From positions 1-34,135 of the forward strand of contig JAZOMX010000031.1 of the NCBI GenBank assembly GCA_045654245.1: a stretch of DNA of 34,135 nt, in the 5' to 3' direction. The notes under the pieces were generated by a model, which had not been told where the DNA came from, searched no databases, and saw nothing but the letters and a program-made list of their open reading frames with translations. The translations under genes and the position numbers were made by a program. Numbering within the stretch: position 1 is the stretch's first letter; each line of letters starts with the position of its first letter. Below, piece by piece: positions 1-9,437 of the stretch. The DNA comes from UBA10677 sp045654245 (GTDB taxonomy: Bacteria; Bacillota; Clostridia; Christensenellales; Pumilibacteraceae).

Positions 1-982
1 TCTACCCGTAACCGAGGCTGAGTTCTGGAACCTTTGCGAATATATGTCCAACAACTCCGTAATTCCTTTCCTTTGGTCTGACCAGGCTCAATACACCACG
101 AACTTTATTTATTCTATCGTAGCAGCATACGAGGGTAAAGAATACTTCGACGTAATGAAGGAAATGAACGGAACTTACAAGTTCAACAACGGAACTGAAC
201 TTCAAGTAACTCCCGAAAACGCTTGGGAACTTCTCAAGATGGACGGAAGAAAAGCAGCGCTTTCTTTCGCTAAGAAGATTGCAGATAATCCCCACTACTA
301 TCACAACCAGTCTGGTAGCGCATCTATGGGCTTTATGGTCGCTCAGTCGGAGTACCTCCTTTCCGTAGAGAAAGCAAGGAAAGGTCTTAGAGACAGAATC
401 GCATTCTTTATCGACGGTTCTCACTGGCTCAACGAGGCAAAAGACACCGTTAACGATATGAAGGCTATGTCTGACGACTATGCTAATCGTCGTTTTGGCG
501 TTATGCCTTTCCCTGTATTCGAGGGACAAAAAGCAGAAAGAACGACTTACTTCGCATCTTCGTTCTACACCTCCGTACTAGTAAGAAAGAACGCTAAACA
601 GCCTGAAGGCGCAAAGAAATTCTTTGCATACCTCCAGTCTGACGAGGCTCTCCAAATTTGTACTCAATACTCTGGAATGCCTAGAGCGCTTGATTACGAA
701 ATGACGAACGAGCAACTCGCAACTATGAGCCCCTATTATCAAAATTTGTGGAGGGCTTGGTCGAGTAGCGATATCGTATATCACACCTGCAACAACCCCG
801 TAATGTATAAGAACGAGCGGTACTTCGAGGGTTCTTGGAAGTTCAGCGCGAACACTTCGGATGGAAAAATTCTTTCCGACCCCATTAGTGATTTTAGAAC
901 TTATCCTTCTCTTACCGTAGAAGATTACTTTAACGCAGTAGTGGAGACCCAAAAGAAGACTTGGGCAAACAAACTTAATTAA
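1..982 (+). CDS. Sugar ABC transporter extracellular solute-binding protein (5' partial)
   Basis: This is the C-terminal part of a family 1 extracellular solute-binding protein, the lipoprotein that delivers sugars to an ABC importer. The frame is open from base 2, before the first ATG at 44, so the true start and the signal peptide lie outside the window. Seen: aromatic-rich ligand-cleft segments (for example GSHWLNEAK and YQNLWRAW) and a GVMPFPVFEG stretch of the kind found where these proteins describe substrate-clamping loops. About 326 residues are present; family members are usually 400-550. The stop is followed at once by a strong terminator, so this is the last gene of its unit and the permeases, if linked, lie upstream. 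The substrate cannot be read from the sequence. Family assignment is fairly safe, specificity unknown. Confidence 0.8.
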   Translation, partial: LPVTEAEFWNLCEYMSNNSVIPFLWSDQAQYTTNFIYSIVAAYEGKEYFDVMKEMNGTYKFNNGTELQVTPENAWELLKMDGRKAALSFAKKIADNPHYYHNQSGSASMGFMVAQSEYLLSVEKARKGLRDRIAFFIDGSHWLNEAKDTVNDMKAMSDDYANRRFGVMPFPVFEGQKAERTTYFASSFYTSVLVRKNAKQPEGAKKFFAYLQSDEALQICTQYSGMPRALDYEMTNEQLATMSPYYQNLWRAWSSSDIVYHTCNNPVMYKNERYFEGSWKFSANTSDGKILSDPISDFRTYPSLTVEDYFNAVVETQKKTWANKLN

Positions 983-991
983 AAAAATAGG

Positions 992-1028
992 AAAGAACTC
1001 CTTTTTACAAGAAGGGGTTCTTTTTTTG
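992..1028 (+). terminator. Rho-independent terminator after the binding-protein gene
   Basis: AGAACTCCTT (994-1003) pairs with AAGGGGTTCT (1012-1021) with one G-U pair, followed by a run of T. It starts about ten bases after the stop codon. Confidence 0.92.
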
Positions 1029-1044
1029 TCGTTTTTTGTGGGGG

Positions 1045-1079
1045 AAGATTAAAATTGAGGTGGGGTAAAGATTAAAATT
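1045..1079 (+). repeat. Two 12-bp direct repeats upstream of the P-type ATPase promoter
   Basis: AAGATTAAAATT occurs at 1045-1056 and 1068-1079, 23 bp apart (about two helical turns), each preceded by a GGGG run. They lie 33-67 bp upstream of the -35 box at 1112. The spacing would suit a dimeric regulator, but AT-rich sequence makes chance similarity possible. Confidence 0.35.
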
Positions 1080-1111
1080 AGATTATATATTTATATAAAG
1101 TGAATTTTGGC

Positions 1112-1140
1112 TTGCAAAAAGAAGTTTTGGGGGCTATAAT
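1112..1140 (+). promoter_or_regulatory. Sigma-A promoter of the ATPase-galK-recF unit
   Basis: TTGCAA (1112-1117), a 17-bp spacer, and a perfect TATAAT (1135-1140). The start codon at 1185 is preceded by AAGGAG at 1168-1173. No other promoter of this quality is seen before recF, which supports one operon. Confidence 0.8.
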
Positions 1141-1184
1141 ATACGATAGATAAACTTCGTTATTTATAAGGAGTGCTTATATAA

Positions 1185-3851
1185 ATGAAACTAGGCGAAA
1201 AAAACGAAAAGGCGAAACGCGCCGAGATATCAGCGGAGGCTAACGAGGCGATAGACAAGGCGGTATTCGACGAGGAAATCACGGCGGACGAGTATAGAAA
1301 CAAAACGGCGTCCACGATTGATAGTCATATACTCTCGAAGAATAGATTTTCGCACACGAAGACGAAGACAAAAATGCTAAAAACGACGGACGGCTGGAGC
1401 GGTATATCCAACGCCGAGCGTTATTATCCCTCGCTTGAGACGGGACTTACTACCGAGCAAGTCAACAAGCGTATTGAGGACGGACTTTTCAACTACACGG
1501 GCAACAAGAGTGGAAAATCGTATCTAAGCATATTCTTAACGAACATTTTCACTTTCTTTAATATGCTTACTTTTGCCGTAGCGATTGCTCTACTTATTTT
1601 CCAGTCGGGCATAGAGAAATTATTCTTTATGATAATCGTTTTGTGTAATATCACGATAGGAATTGCGCAAGAGATTCGCTCTAAAAAGACGGTTGAAAAA
1701 CTAAAACTGGTAACCGCTCCCACGGCGGAAGTCGTGCGCGACGGACAAAGGCAAATAATCCCCGTTGAAGAAATCGTGCTTGACGACATCATTAGGGTTG
1801 AGTCGGGAAAACAAATTTGCGCAGACTCGGTAGTAGTCAAAGGCGAGGCGGAACTAAACGAATCGTTACTTACCGGAGAAAGCGTACCTGTCAAAAAAGT
1901 TTCGGGCGACGTTTTGTACTCGGGCAGTTTCGTTTCGAGCGGTAACTGTTACGCAAGAGTAGAAAAGGTAGGCGCAGCGAACTACGTTGAAAAACTTACT
2001 AGTTACGCTAAAAAGTACAAAAAACCGAAGAGCGAACTTCGTGATTCTATTTCGCTACTTATTAAACTCGTTTCGCTTATAATCGTACCCGTTTCGGCGC
2101 TACTATTGTGGCTTGGCGTAAGAAACGCCGAGGTTGCTAACTGGGCGCTTTGGCGAGAGAACGTGCAACTAGTGGGCGGAGCGGTAATCGGTATGATACC
2201 GTCGGGTATGTTCCTCCTTACCTCGATTGCGCTTGCTACTTCGGTTATACGACTAGCGAAAAAGAGAACGCTCGTTCAAGACCTTTATTGTATTGAAATG
2301 CTAGCGCGCGTTAACGTGCTATGTTTAGACAAGACGGGAACTATTACCGACGGCTCTATGAGCGTTAACGAGGTAATCGAGATTAAAGGACACAACGCTA
2401 CGGCTCCGATAAAGGACATAATCGGCTCGCTCTTAACGGCTACGGGCGACAACAACCAAACGGCCATGGCGCTTGCCGACCACTTCGGTTACAGCCAAAA
2501 GTTGCGCCCCAAAGTAACCGTTCCGTTCTCGTCGCAGAAAAAACTTTCGGCGGTAACTTTCGAGGGCGAGGGAACTTTTATTCTCGGTGCGCCCGAATTC
2601 GTAGTAAAAGACCTAGGCGTAAAACTGGACAAAATCGTTTCCGAGAAAGCGTCGAACGGATACAGAGTGCTAATGCTTGCTCACTCTCCGTTAGAGATTA
2701 CGGGGGATAGATTGCCCGCCGTTCGCCGTCCCGTTTGCCTAATTGCAATCGAGGACCATATAAGAGAAGACGCTCCCGAAGTAATACGCTGGTTCAAAGA
2801 GAACAACGTTGCGGTAAAGATTATAAGCGGAGATAACCCGATTACCGTTTCCGAGGTTGCCTCGAGAGTAGGGGTAGAAAACGCCGACAAGTATATTAGC
2901 CTTGAAGGACTTTCAACCCGTGAGGTAATCGAGGCTGCGACTAAGTACACGGTGTTCGGTCGTGTTACGCCCGAGCAAAAATGCACGCTTATTAAGGCGC
3001 TTAAAGCGAAGGGCAATACCGTTGCTATGACGGGCGACGGCGTAAACGATATTTTGGCTATGCGAGAGGCGGACTGCTCGGTTGCGATAGCGTCGGGCTC
3101 GGAGGCGGCGAGAAACGTTAGTCACTTGGTACTTCTCGATTCGAACTTCTCGTCAATGCCCGAGGTCGTAATGGAAGGACGAAGAGTGGTAAACAATATC
3201 CAAAAATCCTCGTCGCTGTTCCTTATGAAAACGCTAATGAGCGTATTGCTGTCGATAACGGCGGTTGCGCTTGCCTACGCACAGGTGTCCGATAAACTGT
3301 ATTTCTTCGACACCTCCAACCTAACGGGATTAGAGATATTCGTAATAGCAATCCCCTCGTTCGTACTGGCGCTCCAGCCGAACAAGGAACTTATTAAAGG
3401 CAGGTTCCTAACGAACGTAATGAAACGGTGCATACCGGGCGGTATTGCTCTGTTCGTAGCCGCTATGAGCGTATATCTATTCGATAGATTTGGCGGAGCG
3501 GTAGTTCCTCTAGACGATAGAACTTATACTACTATGCTCGTTTGCTCGGTAATGTTTACCGGAATTATGTCGCTAGTCAAGATTTGCCAGCCTTTCAACG
3601 TGTTTAGAGCAATCCTAGTAATCGCTACTTTCTTGCTCGTAACCGTATCGCTTACGGCGTTTATGGATATGTTCGTAAAAATGGGCTTTACGCCTTTCGG
3701 CGATATCGTAAGCGTGTTGAAAATCGGTTTGCCGAATATAACGTACTTAACGACGATAATACTTTCAAACTACTTTATACTTTCGCTAATTAATTTCCTT
3801 TTGGGAAAAATCAAAATAGGAGAAAAGAACGATGACGACACAAATGCTTAA
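1185..3851 (+). CDS. P-type cation-transporting ATPase (CtpE/Exp7-like)
   Basis: A membrane ion pump that couples ATP hydrolysis to cation transport. Hallmarks are present in order: actuator-domain TGES at residues 230-233, the phosphorylation motif DKTGT at 382-386 (D382 is the phosphorylated Asp), and GDGVND at 617-622. The transmembrane ion-binding segment reads GMIPSGMFLLTSIALA (about 336-351) in place of the PEGL form of ordinary Ca pumps. That pattern, with the lack of N-terminal metal-binding domains, recalls the CtpE/Exp7 group, in which CtpE has been linked to Ca uptake. An unusual charged extension of about 65 residues precedes the conserved core. The length (888) is normal. The ORF overlaps the galactokinase start by 20 bp, implying translational coupling. 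The substrate is inferred from subfamily resemblance only. Confidence 0.88.
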   Translation: MKLGEKNEKAKRAEISAEANEAIDKAVFDEEITADEYRNKTASTIDSHILSKNRFSHTKTKTKMLKTTDGWSGISNAERYYPSLETGLTTEQVNKRIEDGLFNYTGNKSGKSYLSIFLTNIFTFFNMLTFAVAIALLIFQSGIEKLFFMIIVLCNITIGIAQEIRSKKTVEKLKLVTAPTAEVVRDGQRQIIPVEEIVLDDIIRVESGKQICADSVVVKGEAELNESLLTGESVPVKKVSGDVLYSGSFVSSGNCYARVEKVGAANYVEKLTSYAKKYKKPKSELRDSISLLIKLVSLIIVPVSALLLWLGVRNAEVANWALWRENVQLVGGAVIGMIPSGMFLLTSIALATSVIRLAKKRTLVQDLYCIEMLARVNVLCLDKTGTITDGSMSVNEVIEIKGHNATAPIKDIIGSLLTATGDNNQTAMALADHFGYSQKLRPKVTVPFSSQKKLSAVTFEGEGTFILGAPEFVVKDLGVKLDKIVSEKASNGYRVLMLAHSPLEITGDRLPAVRRPVCLIAIEDHIREDAPEVIRWFKENNVAVKIISGDNPITVSEVASRVGVENADKYISLEGLSTREVIEAATKYTVFGRVTPEQKCTLIKALKAKGNTVAMTGDGVNDILAMREADCSVAIASGSEAARNVSHLVLLDSNFSSMPEVVMEGRRVVNNIQKSSSLFLMKTLMSVLLSITAVALAYAQVSDKLYFFDTSNLTGLEIFVIAIPSFVLALQPNKELIKGRFLTNVMKRCIPGGIALFVAAMSVYLFDRFGGAVVPLDDRTYTTMLVCSVMFTGIMSLVKICQPFNVFRAILVIATFLLVTVSLTAFMDMFVKMGFTPFGDIVSVLKIGLPNITYLTTIILSNYFILSLINFLLGKIKIGEKNDDDTNA

Positions 3852-5010
3852 ACAAAAATTTATTGAGATTTACGGTGGGGACGAGGCTAGCATAAGAGTT
3901 TTTTCTGCAGCGGGCAGAGTGAACCTTATCGGAGAACATATCGATTATTGCGGAGGACGAGTTTTCCCCGCCGCGCTTAATCTTCGTACTACCGTTATTG
4001 CAAGGAAAAACGACAAAAACGAAATAAACCTAAGAGCAACCACGATTGACGGTGCGGTTACTCTTAACCTCGATATGCTTGATTCTTACCGTGAACTTGA
4101 GTGGGGCGACTATCAAGCAGGCGTAGCCTTCGTTATGAAAGAGGCAGGCTACGAAATCGTAGGTTGCGACCTTTTATACGACACCACCGTACCGTTTGGT
4201 AGTGGACTTTCTTCGTCGGCGTCGATTGAGGTTGCTACCGCTATGACGCTTGCGACCTTCTCCGGCGAGGCTGGTGGAAAGGGCGTTGACCTCGTTCAAC
4301 TAGCCGTTCTCGGTCAAAAATCGGAGAACGAATACAACGGCGTAAACTGTGGAATTATGGACCAGTTCGCATCCTCGCTCGGAAAGAAAGACAACGCTAT
4401 TTTGCTTAACTGCAAAACGCTTGACTACGACTATATCCCCCTAGACCTTGGCGACTACGCTTTGGTAATCGCTAACTGCAATAAACCGCGTTCGCTCCAA
4501 GAGAGTAAATATAACGAGCGTAGAGCGGAGTGCGAAGAGGCTTTGTCCGCTCTCTCCACCGTTTTGCCCGGAATTACTTGTCTAGCAGATATTACTCCCG
4601 AGCAGTTTGAAAAGGTAGGCTCTTCGGTGCTTTCGGGCAAGGTTTACGACAGAGCAAAGCACGTCGTTTTCGAGTGCGCGAGAGTAAACAAGTCGGCAGA
4701 GGCTCTTAAAAACGGAGAAATTATTGCTTTCGGCGAGTTCCTAAACGAGTCGCACTATTCGCTCCGTGACCTTTACGAAGTTACGGGCGCGCACTTAGAC
4801 AGTCTATCCCAGCGTTCGCGCGAGTTCGACGGTTGTATCGGCTCTCGTATGACGGGCGCAGGTTTCGGCGGTTGCACCGTATCGCTCGTAAAGAACGATA
4901 AAGTGGACGAATTTATTAAATACGTTGACGAAAAATATTACGAAGATATGGGAATTAGAGCGTCTTTTTATAAGACTTCGATTGAGAACGGCGCGCAAGA
5001 AATTAAGTAA
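3832..5010 (+). CDS. galK: Galactokinase
   Basis: Phosphorylates galactose to galactose-1-phosphate with ATP, the first committed step of the Leloir pathway in the cytoplasm. All GHMP-kinase landmarks are visible: the galactokinase signature GRVNLIGEHIDYCGG (28-42), the ATP-binding loop PFGSGLSSSAS (121-131), the catalytic Asp in GIMDQ (D177), and the C-terminal motif TGAGFGGC (341-348). The length of 392 is typical. It starts inside the end of the ATPase gene, with AGGAG at 3818-3822 nine bases before the ATG. No galT or galE is found in the window, which is unusual for galK; they must be elsewhere or replaced. Confidence 0.96.
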   Translation: MTTQMLKQKFIEIYGGDEASIRVFSAAGRVNLIGEHIDYCGGRVFPAALNLRTTVIARKNDKNEINLRATTIDGAVTLNLDMLDSYRELEWGDYQAGVAFVMKEAGYEIVGCDLLYDTTVPFGSGLSSSASIEVATAMTLATFSGEAGGKGVDLVQLAVLGQKSENEYNGVNCGIMDQFASSLGKKDNAILLNCKTLDYDYIPLDLGDYALVIANCNKPRSLQESKYNERRAECEEALSALSTVLPGITCLADITPEQFEKVGSSVLSGKVYDRAKHVVFECARVNKSAEALKNGEIIAFGEFLNESHYSLRDLYEVTGAHLDSLSQRSREFDGCIGSRMTGAGFGGCTVSLVKNDKVDEFIKYVDEKYYEDMGIRASFYKTSIENGAQEIK

Positions 5011-5034
5011 TATTGCCTTGATTAAAGGAGAAAT

Positions 5035-7911
5035 ATGAAAAGAAAGAATATATCGGGCGGATACCTAACGCCCGAAGAGGAAAAGAGATTAAAGAAAGAA
5101 AAGCGCCGTCTCGATATGCAAGAGAACTATTATAGCGACGAAGAGGGAACGGGCAAGAAAAAGAAGAAAAAAATGGGCTGTTGCGGATGCCTATTTACAA
5201 TGTTTCTGGTGTTTATTCTCTTTATCGGCGCAGGAATAGGCGTTGGCGTTTACTTTGGAAACAAAGCGCTCAAGAAAAATTACGGAATTTCTATTAAGGA
5301 CGCTTTCTCGGTAGTGGGCGCGCTTTACGGTGCGGACGAGGATAAAATCATAACTAACGCTCCCACCGACGGCGACGAGGCTGGATTTTACGCAAAGATT
5401 AACGATAGACTATACCTTAAAGACGGCACGATAACGAAAAATAGTTTTGACGGCGTGCTAAATTCTATGCTAGGTCAGTCGTCTGCGCCTTTAACCACTA
5501 CTCCCGTATTCCTAGAGGGCGGAAACGGTGCTAGCGTAGAAGAGGTAATCAGTCGAAACAATATTGACTTTACTAAACTCGCTAAGTTTACCGACGAGTA
5601 CGATTACGACTTAAACTACACCGACGATTTCGTAATTGCAGTAACCGACAAAGAAATTATGGCGCTCGTTAAGCCCGTCGTAGAGGACAAACTTGGTTCA
5701 GTTCCTATGGTTGGAGGCAAACTCGAGTTTAAGCAAATTTCTTTTTATAGAACTATTTTAGACCAACCTGCTTTGTCGGCGGTAGTCGAACTTGACCTTG
5801 ACGACCTCGTGTACGAAGTTCTCGGCGATAGCGGACTACCCAAAATCGTGCGCAAAGTCGTAAAGGGCGTTTTGCCGGGCGAGATTTTCGTTACCGTCTC
5901 GGTTACGCTTGACGGCGAAATTGCCGGCGATATCGTAATCAATAATATGAACGCGAAACAGCAAAATACCGTTCATCAACTTATCAGCGCAATAACGGGT
6001 AGAGAATCGCGAGTTATTATCAGCGATTTTATTGCGGACAATACGGAAAGTCTTATAAATAAAGCGGACGATATGATGCGCTTTTCGGAGAATATGAGCC
6101 ACGGCGCAATCAACTTTGATTTATTCTCCTTGCTCGCAGGAACGGCGTTTAGCGGTAGCGAAGTTAGCGGAACGGATATGGCAGTCGTATATACGACTAT
6201 GCTGAAAGCGGAAACGGAAAATATGCTTGCAAGCCATACCGCAGATATGTTCGAGCATCAATACCGTGAAGAGGGCAAAGACGAACTTACTTATTCGGAA
6301 ACGCCGATAGAAGGTGCAACGCTCGTAGATTACAAGCAAGAGTTTATGGACGAGTTTTCGTCAAAATATTTGGTTGCTACCGAGTTTTACCGTGACGTCG
6401 CAGGCAAGGTTTATTTGCCGAGAGAATTAGACGGCACGATTAAACAGAACGACGAATATATTCAAACGCTATTCGTTTCTACCGACGGAAAGAATACTGT
6501 TTATTCAACTCAGCCCGAACTTACACCCACCAAGAAAATCGAATTCGTTTCGCTCGAATTTGAAGATATTGCCTCGCTAGTAGGAATAGGCTCGTCTCAA
6601 AAGACGGAAAATCTTAACCTACAAGCGTTATTCGACGCAAGTTTGCTTACCAAAAAGATAGGCGGAGCGGACACGGAGAATAAGGAAGAATATTATATTA
6701 ACCAAACGGACGAAACGCTTAAACTCAATCTTTCCGAGAAAATGTTAGCCTCGTTAGTTGATGCGCAAGTTAAGAACCTTATGGGCGAAGACAGCGCGCT
6801 AACCTCGTCGCTTGACCTACGCTTTTTAAAACTCGTAAAAGGCTCGCCCGAGGAAATCACGCTAATAGGCGAAAACGGAACGCCTCTTATTCCCGTACAA
6901 AAGATTACGGTTGAGAGAAAGTTTATGATAATGGGCTTTACGCTTGAGGCGAAAAAGATGTTCAACGGCGTAGAACTGATTACGGGACTACTAGAGGACG
7001 AAATCGGACTTATCGTTTCCATAGAAATTACGCCTGAAATCGAGGAAAAGTATCTCACCACCCCCGAGATTACTTACGCCGACTTATCTAAGAACAGAAC
7101 GAATAAGGTGCTAGATATTCTTATTAAAATGGGTATGGATTTCCTAACGCCTAATAAAGTTCAAGAACTACTCGGCAAACCCGTTCGCGACGCAATCGTG
7201 AAAATGCGTAATACTTTGGGCGGTATAGACCTTCTTACCGGCGCGCTTAAAGTTCCCGACGTGTTCACGCTTTTAACGGAGCAAATGTTCCCCGAAAATC
7301 CGAGCAAAGTATTAGATGACCAGCCGATTGTTTTCGAGCCGGGCGAAATTCATAGAATTTTGCGACGTCTTTACGATTTGCCCGACACGATAACAATCGG
7401 TAACAAGGTTTACTTAGCAACAAAGAATTCAGGTGGCGAATTGACGCTATTAGGAGCATTAGGCGAGGGTAAGAATAACGACGATTCGAGAGTAGATAAA
7501 CTTAATTCGTGGATTGCAGGCTCTTCGGGAGTTCCTCAAGCGCCCACTCTCGACGCCGACCTAGGTCAAGTCGTGGGATATTATTACCAAGATAATAAAA
7601 TGATTATCGCTTACGAATATTCGCTTGCTAAATACCTTGGTAACGAGGCGTCCGAATCGGGACTACTTTCGATGGACAAAATTTACGCGACTTTCGAGGT
7701 CGATTTCGATACCGTTACGGGAAAAGCAACGGCTACGAAAATGAAACTCGACAAAATGACGGACGAAGAGCGTTATAGCGTTGAAAAAATGATGGTTTAC
7801 CTCAACGAAAGTAACGCTGGAAAATTCGAAGCGGTAGAAACTAGCGTAGGCGTATTTGCCGAAACCGTTCGCTTGCTCGAAGAAGGAAACTTGTTCGACT
7901 TAATCGGATAA
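5035..7911 (+). CDS. Large membrane-anchored extracytoplasmic protein of unknown function
   Basis: I do not recognise the family. The N-terminal 47 residues are strongly charged with a KKKKKK patch (41-46), then comes a Cys- and Gly-rich single transmembrane helix at about 48-75 (starting MGCCGC). This predicts a cytoplasmic N-terminus and an extracytoplasmic domain of about 880 residues. The rest alternates short hydrophobic beta-like strands with acidic loops. Segments such as GEIFVTVSVTLDGEIAGDIVI look like beta-sheet, and there are no cysteines or enzyme motifs I can name. It starts 24 bp after galK behind AAAGGAG, and its stop is one base before the recF ATG, so the three are almost certainly co-transcribed. 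A surface or envelope-assembly role is possible but not shown. Confidence 0.8.
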   Translation: MKRKNISGGYLTPEEEKRLKKEKRRLDMQENYYSDEEGTGKKKKKKMGCCGCLFTMFLVFILFIGAGIGVGVYFGNKALKKNYGISIKDAFSVVGALYGADEDKIITNAPTDGDEAGFYAKINDRLYLKDGTITKNSFDGVLNSMLGQSSAPLTTTPVFLEGGNGASVEEVISRNNIDFTKLAKFTDEYDYDLNYTDDFVIAVTDKEIMALVKPVVEDKLGSVPMVGGKLEFKQISFYRTILDQPALSAVVELDLDDLVYEVLGDSGLPKIVRKVVKGVLPGEIFVTVSVTLDGEIAGDIVINNMNAKQQNTVHQLISAITGRESRVIISDFIADNTESLINKADDMMRFSENMSHGAINFDLFSLLAGTAFSGSEVSGTDMAVVYTTMLKAETENMLASHTADMFEHQYREEGKDELTYSETPIEGATLVDYKQEFMDEFSSKYLVATEFYRDVAGKVYLPRELDGTIKQNDEYIQTLFVSTDGKNTVYSTQPELTPTKKIEFVSLEFEDIASLVGIGSSQKTENLNLQALFDASLLTKKIGGADTENKEEYYINQTDETLKLNLSEKMLASLVDAQVKNLMGEDSALTSSLDLRFLKLVKGSPEEITLIGENGTPLIPVQKITVERKFMIMGFTLEAKKMFNGVELITGLLEDEIGLIVSIEITPEIEEKYLTTPEITYADLSKNRTNKVLDILIKMGMDFLTPNKVQELLGKPVRDAIVKMRNTLGGIDLLTGALKVPDVFTLLTEQMFPENPSKVLDDQPIVFEPGEIHRILRRLYDLPDTITIGNKVYLATKNSGGELTLLGALGEGKNNDDSRVDKLNSWIAGSSGVPQAPTLDADLGQVVGYYYQDNKMIIAYEYSLAKYLGNEASESGLLSMDKIYATFEVDFDTVTGKATATKMKLDKMTDEERYSVEKMMVYLNESNAGKFEAVETSVGVFAETVRLLEEGNLFDLIG

Positions 7912-7912
7912 A

Positions 7913-9001
7913 ATGTATATTGACGGATTGCAACTTAATAATTACCGTAATTACGGCTCGTTAAGGCTCGGGTTTTCACCCGGGCTTAACGTCTTTACGG
8001 GCGCGAACGCTCAAGGTAAAACTAACCTCCTCGAGGCGGTTTACTTTTGTTCAATCGGTCGTAGTATGCGCACTCCCAAGGACAAGGAATTAATCCGCTG
8101 GGGGCAAGAGCGAGCAAATATCGTCGCAACGATAGTAGGTCGTGGCGGAAAAAACAAGGTGCAAATCGTACTCGACAAGAAAGAAAATAAGCGAGTTGCA
8201 ATCGGTGGAGCGCAAGTTCATAAACTCGGCGAACTTATGGGCGTTATTATGACCGTACTGTTTTCGCCCGACGAAATAGCGATTATTAAAGAGGCGCCAG
8301 GCGATAGAAGAAGGTTTATGGATATCGCGATTTGCCAACTCTCTCGGGCGTATTTCTATCTTTTGTCGAGGTTTAACAAAACGCTAGCGCAAAGAAACAG
8401 ACTGTTAAAGAGCAAAGCGGACGGCGATACGCTGGACGTTTGGGATAGTCAACTCGCCACCGTGGGCGCAAAAGTAATTAAGACTAGACGGGGTTTTATC
8501 AAGCGACTAGGCTTGCTTGCCGAAAAAAGCCACGAGTATTTGACCTCGGGCAAAGAAAAACTCTCGCTTGGATACGAGAGCGTGGACGGAGAGACGGAAA
8601 GCGAGATTTACGAGAACTTACTAATCGAACTTAAAAAGAGTAGGGAACGGGATTTACTACACGGGTTTACGCATATCGGACCGCAAACGGACGACTTTTC
8701 GGCGTTAATCGACGGGATTGATGCGAGAAAATACGGCTCGCAAGGTCAACAGCGCACCGTCGCATTATCGCTTAAACTCGCTCAACTCGACCTCTTCTAC
8801 GAGGAAACGGGCGAATATCCTCTACTTCTTCTCGACGACGTGTTCTCCGAACTAGACGCCGAGCGCCAGGGCAAACTAATTTCTCGCCTTTCAAAACACC
8901 AAACGATAATAACTTGCACGCATATCGAAGAAAGGCTTAAAGATTATTTTTCCTCCGCTAAATTTTTCAAGGTCGAAAACGGCGTAATTAGCGAAAAATA
9001 A
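7913..9001 (+). CDS. recF: DNA replication and repair protein RecF
   Basis: An SMC-like ATPase that helps load RecA at single-strand gaps and stalled forks, working with RecO and RecR. Seen: Walker A inside FTGANAQGKTNLLEAV (about residues 28-43), an ABC-type signature region around KYGSQGQQRTVALSLKLAQ, and Walker B/D-loop LLLLDDVFSELDAERQ. The length of 362 matches RecF. The ATG lies one base after the upstream stop, so translation is probably coupled to the membrane-protein gene. Its location is odd: in most bacteria recF sits with dnaA, dnaN and gyrB near the origin, and none of those is here. Confidence 0.96.
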   Translation: MYIDGLQLNNYRNYGSLRLGFSPGLNVFTGANAQGKTNLLEAVYFCSIGRSMRTPKDKELIRWGQERANIVATIVGRGGKNKVQIVLDKKENKRVAIGGAQVHKLGELMGVIMTVLFSPDEIAIIKEAPGDRRRFMDIAICQLSRAYFYLLSRFNKTLAQRNRLLKSKADGDTLDVWDSQLATVGAKVIKTRRGFIKRLGLLAEKSHEYLTSGKEKLSLGYESVDGETESEIYENLLIELKKSRERDLLHGFTHIGPQTDDFSALIDGIDARKYGSQGQQRTVALSLKLAQLDLFYEETGEYPLLLLDDVFSELDAERQGKLISRLSKHQTIITCTHIEERLKDYFSSAKFFKVENGVISEK

Positions 9002-9036
9002 AACGGCTATCTTATCTTTAATAAAGTAGAGATATT

Positions 9037-9068
9037 AAAAAAGGACTATCGGTTGATAGTCCTTTTTT
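9037..9068. terminator. Bidirectional terminator between recF and the Xre regulator gene
   Basis: GGACTATC (9043-9050), loop GGTT, GATAGTCC (9055-9062), flanked by six A on the left and six T on the right. It can therefore work in both directions and ends both the recF operon and the convergent regulator gene. The same hairpin, split in two, borders the element at 10318-10659. Confidence 0.93.
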
Positions 9069-9390
9069 AGAATTTATCGGCTAATCCTCTAGCAAAGGTG
9101 AGGAGATATTTTTTGTTTTGTTCCGTTTGACTTCGGTAAATAGAAAGTAACTCTTCTTCGCTTTCCCTAAGGTCCGCGTTTATTATTACCGACCCTATTT
9201 CGCTTTCTCGTCCTACGAGATAATCAACGGTACATTCGAAATAGTCGGCAAGTTTAACGAGGATTGTAGGCGTTGGGCTAGTCTTTCCCGTTTCGTAGTT
9301 AGCATATCCTTGTCGTGTTACGTTCAAGAATTTTGCAACGTCGCTTTGCGTAACTTTTTTTTCTATTCGCAGTTGTTTTAAACGATACAT
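9067..9390 (-). CDS. Xre-family helix-turn-helix transcriptional regulator
   Basis: A 107-residue DNA-binding protein with an N-terminal Xre/Cro helix-turn-helix over residues 1-60. TQSDVAKFLNVTRQGYANYE covers the two recognition helices, followed by the usual LVKLADYFECTVDYLVGRE tail of this family. The C-terminal 45 residues are charged and of unknown role. On the minus strand the ATG is preceded by AGGGAGG. It is divergent from the membrane protein at 9528. Two near-identical palindromes in the shared region suggest that it represses itself and that gene. Family call is strong; targets are inferred. Confidence 0.93.
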   Translation of the reverse strand: MYRLKQLRIEKKVTQSDVAKFLNVTRQGYANYETGKTSPTPTILVKLADYFECTVDYLVGRESEIGSVIINADLRESEEELLSIYRSQTEQNKKYLLTFARGLADKF

Positions 9391-9415
9391 TTTGTTTCCC
9401 TCCTTCTGCTATTAT

Positions 9416-9430
9416 GCAACAAATCGTTGC
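9416..9430. promoter_or_regulatory. Palindromic operator copy 1
   Basis: GCAACAAATCGTTGC is a 15-bp palindrome (GCAAC-N5-GTTGC) between the two divergent genes, upstream of the -35 box of the rightward promoter and just ahead of the regulator gene. In the opposite orientation it differs from copy 2 at one base. Probable binding site of the Xre protein (inference). Confidence 0.7.
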
Positions 9431-9437
9431 AAAACAC

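Noticed and set aside
2..529. Long minus-strand reading frame opposite the binding-protein gene
   Set aside because: It is the antisense of a clear coding region, has no ribosome binding site and no recognisable motif. Similar antisense frames elsewhere were dropped for the same reason.
1185..1380. Charged N-terminal extension of the P-type ATPase as evidence of a false upstream start
   Set aside because: The ATG at 1185 has a good AAGGAG and promoter; the next in-frame Met at residue 64 has no ribosome binding site, so the extension is probably real.
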